A DNA stretch of 64,000 nt from Streptomyces katrae (lineage in GTDB: Bacteria; Actinomycetota; Actinomycetes; Streptomycetales; Streptomycetaceae), in assembly GCF_002028425.1 (NCBI RefSeq), contig NZ_CP020042.1:4501560-4565559 (forward strand). Reading direction: 5' to 3'. Of the stretch, positions 1 through 7,325 are shown in pieces. The first letter of the stretch is position 1, and each line of letters starts with the position of its first letter. The translations under genes and the position numbers were made by a program. A model generated the notes under the pieces. The model did no database searches. It was not told where the DNA came from and was given only the letters and a program-made list of their open reading frames with translations.

Positions 1-284
1 GCGAACACCGGCCGGGTCACGAAGGCCGGCAGCTCGGCGCGCCCGTAGCGCAGGTAGGTGTAGACGATCACCAGGTCGGCGGCGCACCACACCAGGTTGA
101 CCACCCCTTGCGGGGACAGCCCGGTACGGACGTCGTTGGCGGCGTAGACGGCCTCCCAGGCGAGGTTGAGCGCGAGGGCGGCGACGGGCATCGCGTACGT
201 GCGGTCCCGGAACCCGACCCGGACGGCCTCGACGTACACGAGCGTCCAGGCCAGCCCGCTGACGAGGGTGAGCATCAGTTCCAC
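1..284 (-). CDS. Membrane terpene-cyclase-like protein (PaxB/Pyr4 family), partial
   Basis: The reverse strand reads from a GTG at 284 to the window edge (94 residues, C-terminus missing). The visible part is hydrophobic with about three membrane segments. It carries FRDRTYAMPVAALALNLAWE followed by a second acidic motif, AADLVIVYTYLRYG. This order (a WE motif, then Asp in a later helix) is the hallmark of the small integral-membrane terpene cyclases related to fungal PaxB and Pyr4 and to bacterial DmtA1, where the Glu and Asp are the proposed proton donors. Substrate unknown. An ATG at 275 is an alternative start. The 3' neighbours lie outside the window, so it cannot be said whether a prenyltransferase accompanies it. 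Confidence 0.6.
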   Translation of the reverse strand, partial: MELMLTLVSGLAWTLVYVEAVRVGFRDRTYAMPVAALALNLAWEAVYAANDVRTGLSPQGVVNLVWCAADLVIVYTYLRYGRAELPAFVTRPVF

Positions 285-333
285 GGGCGCACCCTAGGCG
301 ATGCGCGGCCGGACGCCACGAGCGCTGCGGCAC

Positions 334-365
334 CCTTCGTCCCTGCCGACCTTCGTCCCTGCCGA
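334..365. repeat. 16-bp perfect tandem duplication
   Basis: The unit CCTTCGTCCCTGCCGA occurs twice back to back (334-349 and 350-365), just before the operator at 374. It looks like a local duplication in non-coding DNA. Confidence 0.8.
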
Positions 366-373
366 CCCCTTGC

Positions 374-388
374 CTGACGATCCGTCAG
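374..388. promoter_or_regulatory. Palindromic operator CTGACG-ATC-CGTCAG (copy 1)
   Basis: Perfect 6-bp arms with a 3-bp centre, 53 bp upstream of the LLM gene at 442. A possible -35 TTGCCT (370-375) and -10 GACGAT (393-398) place the palindrome in the promoter spacer, as expected of a repressor site. The same 6+3+6 palindrome recurs at 2298, 2374 and 24676. The form suits a TetR-family repressor, but no such gene is in the window. Confidence 0.7.
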
Positions 389-441
389 CTACGACGATGG
401 CCCGGACCCAAGACCACCACCACACAGCGGGGCGGACGGCC

Positions 442-1389
442 ATGGCACGCGTGTTTCCGGAAGGCCGGCTGGCGTACGGGATGCAGCTCCCGGTCCAGTC
501 GCAGAGCACCATCTACGCCGAACCCTGGGAGGCCGCCGCCGGTGCGGCCGACCTCGCCGAGGTGGCGCGGGCCGCCGACCGGGCCGGCTTCGGGTACCTG
601 GCCACGTGCGACCACGTGGCCATCCCGCGCCGGCTCGCCGGGCCCATGGGCACCGTCTGGTACGACCCGGTGGCCACCCTGGCCTTCCTGGCCGGCATCA
701 CCGAGCGGGTACGGCTGCTGAGCCACGTCGCGATCGTCGGCCTGCGCCACCCCCTGGTCACCGCCAAGCAGTACGCGACCCTCGACCACCTCTCCGGGGG
801 CCGGCTGGTCCTCGGGGTCGGGGCCGGGCACGTGCAGGAGGAGTTCGAGGCGCTCGGGGCGGACTTCGCGGGCCGGGGGCCGGTGCTGGACGAGGTCCTG
901 GACGCGTTGCGGGCCGCGCTCGGTCCGGAGGAGTTCCCCGCGTTCGAGGGGGAACGGTTCTCCTTCCGCGACCTCGGCCAGTTGCCCCGTCCCGCCCAGC
1001 AGCGGATCCCCGTCTGGGTCGGCGGGTCCTCCCCGGCCGCCGTCCGGCGGGCCGCGGTGCGCGGTGACGGCTGGCTCCCGCAGGGCGACCCGCGCGACCG
1101 GATCCCGGCGCAGGTCGCCCGCATCCGTGAGCTGAGGGAGGCGGCCGGGGTGGAGGGGCCCTTCGAGGTGGGGGCGATCACCGAGCCCCTCTACGTCGGC
1201 GAGCCCGGCTGGGACACCGGCAGGCGCACCCTCACCGGCAAGGCGGAGGCGCTGGCGGAGTCCCTGCGGGAGTACCGGGCGCTGGGCGTGGACCAGATCC
1301 AGGTCCGCTTCCGCAATCGCGACCGTGCCGAACTCGTCGACCAGATCACCGCCTTCGGGTCCGAGGTGGCCCCGCTGCTCAACGACTAG
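442..1389 (+). CDS. LLM-class F420-dependent oxidoreductase
   Basis: A 315-residue luciferase-like TIM-barrel protein. The N-terminal GMQLPVQSQ strand, TLDHLSGGRLVLGVGAGH and the C-terminal GGSSPAAVRRAAVRGDGW motif are typical of actinobacterial F420-using members, which transfer hydride between coenzyme F420 and a substrate in the cytoplasm. The ATG at 442 is preferred over the in-frame ATG at 301 because the family begins at this point and the upstream stretch holds a tandem duplication and the operator at 374. It is the first gene of a same-strand cluster (LLM, SDR, LLM, amidohydrolase, aldehyde dehydrogenase). The substrate cannot be read from sequence. F420 rather than FMN is inferred from the family and from fbiC in the same window. 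Confidence 0.85.
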   Translation: MARVFPEGRLAYGMQLPVQSQSTIYAEPWEAAAGAADLAEVARAADRAGFGYLATCDHVAIPRRLAGPMGTVWYDPVATLAFLAGITERVRLLSHVAIVGLRHPLVTAKQYATLDHLSGGRLVLGVGAGHVQEEFEALGADFAGRGPVLDEVLDALRAALGPEEFPAFEGERFSFRDLGQLPRPAQQRIPVWVGGSSPAAVRRAAVRGDGWLPQGDPRDRIPAQVARIRELREAAGVEGPFEVGAITEPLYVGEPGWDTGRRTLTGKAEALAESLREYRALGVDQIQVRFRNRDRAELVDQITAFGSEVAPLLND

Positions 1390-1437
1390 ACCGATCCGAC
1401 CGCTAGACCGACCCGACCGCATGGACAAGGAGTACCC

Positions 1438-2235
1438 GTGGGCAAGCTGGACGGGCGCGTCGTCATCATCACCGGTGCGGCGCGCGGGCAGGGCGAGCAG
1501 GAAGCGCGGCTCTTCGCCGCCGAGGGGGCGCGGGTGGTGCTCGGCGACGTGCTCGACGAGCAGGGTGCCGCCGTGGCCAAGGAGATCACCGAGGACTGCG
1601 GCGAGGACCGGGCGCGGTACGTCCGGATGGACGTGAGCCGCGAGGAGGACTGGACGGCCGCCGTGGCCGTCGCGAAGGAGGCCTTCGGCCGGGTCGACGG
1701 GCTGGTCAACAACGCGGGCATCCTGCGCTTCAACGAGCTGACCGCGACGCCGCTGGAGGAGTTCCAGCAGGTGGTGCAGGTCAACCAGGTCGGCGCGTTC
1801 CTCGGGATCAGGACGGTCGCGCCCGAGATCGGGGCGGCGGGCGGCGGGACGATCGTCAACACCTCCTCGTACACCGGCCTGACGGGCATGGCGTACGTGG
1901 GCGCGTACGCGGCGACCAAGGCGGCCGTCCTCGGGCTGACGCGGGTGGCGGCGCTGGAGCTGGCGGCGCAGAACATCCGGGTCAACGCGATGTGCCCGGG
2001 CGCGGTGGACACGCCCATGGCCAACCCGGGGCTGCTGGATCCGGCCGGGATGACGGACGAGGCCCGGGAGGCGATGGCGGACCTGTACCGGAAGGTGGTG
2101 CCACTGGGGCGGGTGGGGCGTCCGGAGGAGATAGCGAAGCTGGCGCTGTTCCTGACGGCCGAGGACTCCTCGTACATCACCGGCCAGCCTTTCGTCATCG
2201 ACGGGGGATGGATGGCGGGGGTCAGCATCCTCTGA
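1438..2235 (+). CDS. SDR-family NAD(P)-dependent oxidoreductase
   Basis: A classical short-chain dehydrogenase of 265 residues: cofactor loop TGAARGQG (12-19), NNAG (91-94), catalytic Ser at 143/144 and Tyr157-x3-Lys161, C-terminal ITGQPFVIDGGW. The Asp after the second beta strand (VVLGD) suggests NAD over NADP. Overall it resembles the 3-alpha/20-beta-hydroxysteroid dehydrogenase group, so oxidation or reduction of a secondary alcohol is likely, but the substrate is unknown. Start GTG 1438 follows an AAGGAG at 1427-1432. It lies 48 bp after the first LLM gene and probably shares its transcript. Confidence 0.9.
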   Translation: MGKLDGRVVIITGAARGQGEQEARLFAAEGARVVLGDVLDEQGAAVAKEITEDCGEDRARYVRMDVSREEDWTAAVAVAKEAFGRVDGLVNNAGILRFNELTATPLEEFQQVVQVNQVGAFLGIRTVAPEIGAAGGGTIVNTSSYTGLTGMAYVGAYAATKAAVLGLTRVAALELAAQNIRVNAMCPGAVDTPMANPGLLDPAGMTDEAREAMADLYRKVVPLGRVGRPEEIAKLALFLTAEDSSYITGQPFVIDGGWMAGVSIL

Positions 2236-2297
2236 GGCGCGCGAGGGCCGGCGCTGACCCGCCCCGTCGACCAGGAGAGCGAATCCATCGAGTGAAT

Positions 2298-2312
2298 CTG
2301 ACGAGCCGTCAG
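2298..2312. promoter_or_regulatory. Palindromic operator CTGACG-AGC-CGTCAG (copy 2)
   Basis: Perfect 6-bp arms with a 3-bp centre between the SDR and the second LLM gene. Its centre is 76 bp from that of copy 3, about seven helical turns, so proteins bound at both would face the same side. Confidence 0.7.
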
Positions 2313-2373
2313 TTGCCCCCACCTCGGCTCTTGACGCCCCCACTGCACGGTGGAACAGTCGGACCCATCAAAT

Positions 2374-2388
2374 CTGACGCAACGTCAG
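2374..2388. promoter_or_regulatory. Palindromic operator CTGACG-CAA-CGTCAG (copy 3)
   Basis: Perfect 6-bp arms, extended to TCTGACG...CGTCAGA at 2373-2389, ending 14 bp before the GTG at 2402. A TTGACG at 2331-2336 with AACAGT 17 bp further on could be the promoter, which puts this palindrome near the transcript start. Confidence 0.7.
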
Positions 2389-2401
2389 AAACCTAAGGAC
2401 G

Positions 2402-3532
2402 GTGAACCCCTTGGAATTCGGGCTCTTCGTGCAGGGATACGTGCCTGAGGCGCGGTCCAAGGTCGACCCCGAGGCGGAGCACAAGGCGCTGCTCGAGGAG
2501 ACCCAGTACGTCATCCAGGCCGACAAGTCCGGCTTCAAGTACGCCTGGGCCTCCGAGCACCACTTCCTGGAGGAGTACTCCCACCTCTCGGCGAACGAGG
2601 TCTTCCTCGGCTACCTCGCCGCCGCCACCGAACGGATCCACCTCGGCTCGGGCATCTTCAACCCGCTCGCCCCGGTGAACCACCCGGTGAAGGTGGCCGA
2701 GAAGGTCACCATGCTCGACCACCTCTCCAAGGGCCGCTTCGAGTTCGGCACCGGGCGCGGCGCCGGCAGCCACGAGATCCTCGGCTTCCTGCCCGGCATC
2801 ACGGACATGAACCACACCAAGGAGATCTGGGAGGAGACCATCGGGGAATTCCCCAAGATGTTCCTCCAGGAGGAGTACGAGGGGTTCAAGGGCAAGCACT
2901 GGTCGCTGCCGCCGCGCAAGATCTTCCCCAAGCCGTACGGCAAGGCGCACCCGGCCATGTGGTACGCCGCCGGGTCCCCCTCCTCGTACGCGATGGCGGC
3001 GAAGAAGGGCCTCGGGGTGCTGGGCTTCAGCGTCCAGAAGGTCTCGGACATGGAGTGGGTCCTGGAGCAGTACAAGACGGCGATCCAGGAGGCGAAGGCG
3101 ATCGGGGCCTTCGTGAACGACAACGTGATGGTCACCTCCACGGCGATCTGCGCGGAGACGCACGAGAAGGCGGTCGAGATCGCGGTCAACGCGAACATGA
3201 ACCGCTTCCAGTCGCTGGTGTTCCGCTACCACGACACGTTCCCGCGGCCGGAGGCGATCCCGCAGTGGCCGGAGACGCTGCCGGAGTACAACGCGGAGAT
3301 CATCGAGCTGCTGATCGCGGAGGAGCTGCTGATCTGCGGTGATCCGGCGGAGGTGCGGGCGCAGTGCAAGCGGTGGGAGCAGGCGGGGGCGGACCAGCTG
3401 TCCTTCGGTCTGCCGACCGGGGTGTCGTACGAGGACACGATGACGACGATCAAGCTGATCGGTGAGCACGTCATCCCCCACATCGACACGGACCCGGTCC
3501 ACCGGACGACACGCTTCCGCCAGTCCGCGTAG
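2402..3532 (+). CDS. LLM-class flavin/F420-dependent oxidoreductase
   Basis: A luciferase-like monooxygenase-fold protein of 376 residues. It opens with EFGLFVQGYVPEARSKVDPE and holds YAWASEHHFLEEYSHLS, VTMLDHLSKGRFEFGTGRGA and WYAAGSPSS, typical of longer LLM proteins that act on lipophilic substrates with FMNH2 or F420H2. Two starts are possible: GTG 2402, only 2 nt from AAGGA at 2395-2399, and TTG 2411, 11 nt away, which would start the protein at MEFGLF. Spacing does not settle it. Unlike the first LLM protein it keeps a long insertion around residues 130-190 rich in aromatic and basic residues. It probably has its own operator-controlled promoter. Confidence 0.85.
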   Translation: MNPLEFGLFVQGYVPEARSKVDPEAEHKALLEETQYVIQADKSGFKYAWASEHHFLEEYSHLSANEVFLGYLAAATERIHLGSGIFNPLAPVNHPVKVAEKVTMLDHLSKGRFEFGTGRGAGSHEILGFLPGITDMNHTKEIWEETIGEFPKMFLQEEYEGFKGKHWSLPPRKIFPKPYGKAHPAMWYAAGSPSSYAMAAKKGLGVLGFSVQKVSDMEWVLEQYKTAIQEAKAIGAFVNDNVMVTSTAICAETHEKAVEIAVNANMNRFQSLVFRYHDTFPRPEAIPQWPETLPEYNAEIIELLIAEELLICGDPAEVRAQCKRWEQAGADQLSFGLPTGVSYEDTMTTIKLIGEHVIPHIDTDPVHRTTRFRQSA

Positions 3533-3696
3533 CGGGGGCCCGCCCCGCGCAGCGGCCCGCCCGGCGCCGGCGGTCCGCACCGGAACGACCCGCAGCGGCC
3601 CGCCCACCCCGGCGGGCCGCACCCGCACGCCCCGCACGCCCCGCGCACCGCTACACGCACCGCACCCCCCACACCGCCCGGCCAGGGCAACGGCAC

Positions 3697-3723
3697 AGGG
3701 ATCAGGGATCAGGGATCAGGGAC
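3697..3723. repeat. 7-bp tandem repeat AGGGATC (about 3.7 copies)
   Basis: Three perfect AGGGATC units and a partial fourth lie just upstream of the ribosome site of the amidohydrolase gene. A near-identical array is at 62001-62028. Confidence 0.8.
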
Positions 3724-3745
3724 ACCAGGACGGGAAGGGAACCCC

Positions 3746-5488
3746 ATGCTCGACCACCTCATCCGCGGAGCGACCGTCGTCGACGGCACCGGCGCCCCCG
3801 CCCGGGTCGCAGACGTCGGCATACGCGACGGCCGCATCGCCGTCATCGCCGCGCCCGGCACCGTCGAGGAGGAGGCCCGTACCAGTGAGGACGCCACCGG
3901 GCTGGTCCTCACCCCGGGGTTCATCGACCCCCACACCCACTACGACGCCCAGCTCTTCTGGGACCCCTACGCCACCCCCTCCATGAACCACGGCGTCACC
4001 ACCGTCGCCGGCGGCAACTGCGGGTTCACCCTGGCCCCCCTCAACCCCGCCCGCCCCGAGGACGCCGACTACACCCGCCGCATGATGAGCAAGGTCGAGG
4101 GCATGGCGCTGGCCGCCCTCGAAGAAGGGGTCGACTGGTCCTGGTCCACCTTCGGGGAATACCTCGACGCCCTCGAAGGGCGGATCGCCGTCAACGCCGG
4201 GTTCATGGTCGGACACTGCGCCCTGCGCCGCCACGTGATGGGGGAGGCCGCCACCGGCGGCGCCGCCCCCACCTCCGCCCAGCTGGACGAGATGCTCGCC
4301 CTCCTCCACCAGGCCATGGACGCCGGCGCCTGGGGCCTGTCCACCACCCAGTCCTCCACCCACTCCGACGGCGACGGCGCCCCCGTCGCCTCCCGGCACG
4401 CCGGGCCCGCCGAACTGCTCGCGCTCTCCCGGGCCGTCGGCGACCACGAGGGCACCCAGCTCGAGGCCATCGTCGCCGGCTGCCTGGACCAGTTCTCCGA
4501 CGAGGAGATCGACCTCTTCGTCGAGATGAGCGCCGCCGCCGGCCGCCCCCTCAACTGGAACGTGCTCACCATCGACGCCGCCGTCCCCGAACGGGTCCCG
4601 CGCCAGCTGGTCCCCAGCGAGCGCGCCCGCAAGGCCGGCGGCCGGATCGTGGCGCTGACGATGCCGATCCTCACCCCCATGAACATGTCCCTCGGCACCT
4701 TCTGCGCCCTCAACCTCATCCCCGGCTGGGGCGAGGTCCTCGGGCTGCCCGTGCCCGAGCGGATCGCGAAGCTCCGCGACCCCGGCGTACGGGCCGAGAT
4801 GCTGCGCCGCGCCGACAGCAAGGAGGCCGGGGTCTTCCGGCGCCTGGCCGACTTCGGGCGCTACGTCATCGGTGACACGTACAGCGAGGTGAACGAGGGG
4901 CTGAGCGGGCGCGTCGTCGGGGACATCGCCGCCGAACGCGGGCAGGACGCCTTCCAGTGCCTGGTCGAGATCTGCGCCAACGACGACCTGCGCACGGTCC
5001 TGTGGCCGATGCCCACCGACAACGACCCGGCGACCTGGGCCCTGCGCGCCGAGACCTGGCAGCACGAGGACGTCATGCTCGGCGGCTCCGACGCGGGCGC
5101 GCACCTGGACCGGATGTGCGGGGCCCCGTACACGACCCGGTTCCTCGGCGACTGCCTGCGCGGCCGCAGGCTCGTGCCGCTGGAGCAGGCGGTGAAGATG
5201 CTGACGGACGACCCGGCGCAGCTGTTCGGGCTGCGCGAGCGCGGCCGGATCGCCGAGGGCTGGCACGCGGACCTGGTCCTCTTCGACCCGGAGCGCATCG
5301 AGGCCGGCCCGGCCACCTTGGTCCACGACCTGCCCGGCGACAGCCCGCGGCTGGACTCCCGGGCGATCGGGATCGTGTCGGTGCGGGTCAACGGGGTGGA
5401 GACCATCCGCGACGACGAGGTGACCGGCGCGATCCCGGGGATCGTGCTCCGGTCGGGCCGGGACACGAGGACGGTGAGCACCCGATGA
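3746..5488 (+). CDS. Amidohydrolase family protein (N-acyl-D-amino-acid deacylase type)
   Basis: A 580-residue metal-dependent hydrolase of the amidohydrolase-3/D-aminoacylase group. The N-terminal beta-sandwich part LIRGATVVDGTGAP leads to the metal motif GFIDPHTHYDAQLFWDP (about residues 57-73) and a GGNCGF segment. The C-terminal GGSDAGAHLDRMCGAPY supplies the late Asp/His. The family removes acyl groups from N-acyl-D-amino acids or opens related amides. In this LLM/SDR/aldehyde dehydrogenase setting an amide or lactam catabolite is plausible but unproven. Start ATG 3746 follows GGGAAGGGA. Its TGA overlaps the ATG of the next gene by 4 nt, so the two are translationally coupled. Confidence 0.85.
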   Translation: MLDHLIRGATVVDGTGAPARVADVGIRDGRIAVIAAPGTVEEEARTSEDATGLVLTPGFIDPHTHYDAQLFWDPYATPSMNHGVTTVAGGNCGFTLAPLNPARPEDADYTRRMMSKVEGMALAALEEGVDWSWSTFGEYLDALEGRIAVNAGFMVGHCALRRHVMGEAATGGAAPTSAQLDEMLALLHQAMDAGAWGLSTTQSSTHSDGDGAPVASRHAGPAELLALSRAVGDHEGTQLEAIVAGCLDQFSDEEIDLFVEMSAAAGRPLNWNVLTIDAAVPERVPRQLVPSERARKAGGRIVALTMPILTPMNMSLGTFCALNLIPGWGEVLGLPVPERIAKLRDPGVRAEMLRRADSKEAGVFRRLADFGRYVIGDTYSEVNEGLSGRVVGDIAAERGQDAFQCLVEICANDDLRTVLWPMPTDNDPATWALRAETWQHEDVMLGGSDAGAHLDRMCGAPYTTRFLGDCLRGRRLVPLEQAVKMLTDDPAQLFGLRERGRIAEGWHADLVLFDPERIEAGPATLVHDLPGDSPRLDSRAIGIVSVRVNGVETIRDDEVTGAIPGIVLRSGRDTRTVSTR

Positions 5489-7017
5489 GCGGTGGGACGA
5501 GGGGTCGGCAGGGGCGGGCCCGGGAGCAGCGGCTGTACCTCGGCGGGGAGTGGGTCGAGCCCGAGGGCGGGTACTACGAGGTGGTCAACCCGGCGGACGA
5601 GTCCGTGGTGGGCCTGGCCCCCGAGGCCTCGCGGGCGCAGGTGGAGGCCGCCGCCCGGGCCGCCGCCGAGGCCTTCGGTACGTGGTCCCGTACGCGGCCC
5701 GAGGAGAGGGCGGCGATCCTGGACCGGGCCGCGGACGTCATCCAGCGGGAGTTCGAACCGCTGGCGGAGCTGGCCCGGGCGGAGACGGGCGCCCCGACCG
5801 GGATCGCGCGCGGGATGCAGGTCGGGGTGGGGGTGTCGCGGTTCCGGCGGTACGCCAGGGGGGCGCTGGAGCCGGTGGAGCGGGGGCTCCCGCCGCAGGT
5901 GACCGAGGCGGGGCCGATGGGCGCGGCGAGCGTGCTGGGCGCGCTGGAGGTACGCCAGCCGGTCGGGGTGGTCACCTGCATCACCTCGTACAACAACCCG
6001 TGGGCGAACCCGGCCGGCAAGGTGGCCCCGGCGCTGGCCATGGGCAACACGGTGGTGGTCAAGCCGGCCCCGCAGGACCCGCTCTCGGTGTTCCGGATGG
6101 CCGAGGCGCTGGCGGAGGCAGGGCTTCCGCCGGGGGTGGTGAACGTGGTCTCGGGGCAGGCGGTGGAGGTCGGCGAGGCGGCGGTGGACTCCCCCTACGT
6201 GGACATGGTGTCCTTCACCGGTTCGACGGGGGTGGGGCAGCGCATCGCGGAGGTCTGCGGGCGGTCCATGAAGCGGCAGCTGATGGAGCTGGGCGGCAAG
6301 GGCGCGGCGGTGGTCTTCGAGGACGCCGACCTGGACGCGGCGGTCATGGGCATCGGCACCACCTTCTCCTTCTACAGCGGGCAGATCTGCACGGCTCCGA
6401 CCCGGGTGATCGTGCACCGGTCGGTGTACGCGGAGCTGGTGGAGAAGCTGACGGGGTACCTGGCGTTCATGAAGGTCGGGGATCCGGCGGTGAAGGGGAC
6501 GGTGGTCGGGCCGGTGATCTCGGCGGCGCACCGGGACCGGGTGGAGTCGTACGTGGAGCTGGGCCGCAAGGAGGGGGCGCGGATCGCGTTCGGCGGGGAC
6601 CGTCCGGTGGTGGGGGAGGGCGGGGGCAACGGCACGGGCAGGGGCCGGGGCAGGGGCAGGGGCTTTTACGTGGCGCCGACCCTGCTGGTCGACTGCACCA
6701 ACGACATGCGGGTGGTGCGGGAGGAGATCTTCGGACCGGTGGTCGTGGTCGTCCCCTTCGACGGGGGCGAGGACGAGGCGGTGGCCCTGGCCAACGACAG
6801 CGACTACGGGCTGATCAGCTACGTGTGGTCGGCGGACTCGGCGCGGGCCTTCCGGGTGGCGCGGCGGCTGCGGGCGGGCGGGGTCGGGGTGAACACGATC
6901 GGGCGGAACATGGAGGCGCCGTTCGGCGGGTTCAAGCGGTCGGGCGTGGGCCGGGACGTGGGCTCGTACGCCCTGCACGCCTACAGCGAGGTCCAGTCGA
7001 TCGTCTGGGCGGGGTAG
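5485..7017 (+). CDS. Aldehyde dehydrogenase family protein
   Basis: A 510-residue NAD(P)-dependent aldehyde dehydrogenase. Visible motifs are TSYNNPWANPAGKVAPAL, the cofactor loop FTGSTGVG (244-251), general base Glu268 in MELGGKG, the nucleophile Cys302 in SGQICTAPTR and EEIFGPVV. It oxidises an aldehyde to a carboxylate in the cytosol, presumably the last step of the cluster. The start codon overlaps the stop of the amidohydrolase (ATGA). An oddity is a low-complexity insert GNGTGRGRGRGRG near residue 385, coded by an imperfect 6-bp repeat at about 6629-6661. It falls in a surface loop of the fold and is probably tolerated repeat expansion. Confidence 0.9.
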   Translation: MSGGTRGRQGRAREQRLYLGGEWVEPEGGYYEVVNPADESVVGLAPEASRAQVEAAARAAAEAFGTWSRTRPEERAAILDRAADVIQREFEPLAELARAETGAPTGIARGMQVGVGVSRFRRYARGALEPVERGLPPQVTEAGPMGAASVLGALEVRQPVGVVTCITSYNNPWANPAGKVAPALAMGNTVVVKPAPQDPLSVFRMAEALAEAGLPPGVVNVVSGQAVEVGEAAVDSPYVDMVSFTGSTGVGQRIAEVCGRSMKRQLMELGGKGAAVVFEDADLDAAVMGIGTTFSFYSGQICTAPTRVIVHRSVYAELVEKLTGYLAFMKVGDPAVKGTVVGPVISAAHRDRVESYVELGRKEGARIAFGGDRPVVGEGGGNGTGRGRGRGRGFYVAPTLLVDCTNDMRVVREEIFGPVVVVVPFDGGEDEAVALANDSDYGLISYVWSADSARAFRVARRLRAGGVGVNTIGRNMEAPFGGFKRSGVGRDVGSYALHAYSEVQSIVWAG

Positions 7018-7029
7018 GGGGCCGGGGCG

Positions 7030-7088
7030 GGGAGCCGGGCGGGGAGCTGTGAGGGGAGCCGGGCGGGGAGCTGTGAGGGGGAGCCGGA
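7030..7088. repeat. 24-bp tandem repeat, about 2.3 copies
   Basis: The unit begins GGGAGCCGGGCGGGGAGCTG. Copies start at 7030 and 7054, with a partial third at 7079. It immediately follows the aldehyde dehydrogenase stop. Confidence 0.75.
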
Positions 7089-7095
7089 GCGGTCG

Positions 7096-7118
7096 GAAAA
7101 TTGCCTCGGGAAATTTTC
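7096..7118. repeat. AT-rich inverted repeat GAAAATT/AATTTTC
   Basis: Seven-bp arms separated by 9 bp. It is unusual for this genome in being AT-rich, and could be a weak hairpin or a protein site. Confidence 0.4.
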
Positions 7119-7325
7119 GAAACGGACATTCCAGGCGCTCCTGCGGTTTCCGCATTCCGGAACCCCGCGTCCGGCGCCTGCGAATCGGACGCCGGGGCGT
7201 GAATGGATCTTGCAATCCCGCGTCGTAAACTACTCCAAGGTTGAAATTCCAAGGCGATTCATTGCGCCGACATACGGACTTAACCAGTCCAGATGTGGAA
7301 ATCGCACCCTCTACCGTCCTTTCAC

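Larger units (their letters stand above)
7018..7325. other. Non-coding gap of 308 bp before the permease gene
   Basis: It holds a 24-bp direct repeat (7030-7088), an AT-rich inverted repeat (7096-7118), a 7-bp inverted repeat GCGTCCG/CGGACGC near 7168-7193 and an AT-richer stretch (7201-7325) that probably carries the permease promoter. No convincing -35/-10 pair was found. Confidence 0.5.

Noticed and set aside
301..441. N-terminal extension of the first LLM protein to ATG 301
   Set aside because: The added 47 residues are coded by a tandem duplication and the operator region, and do not resemble the family.
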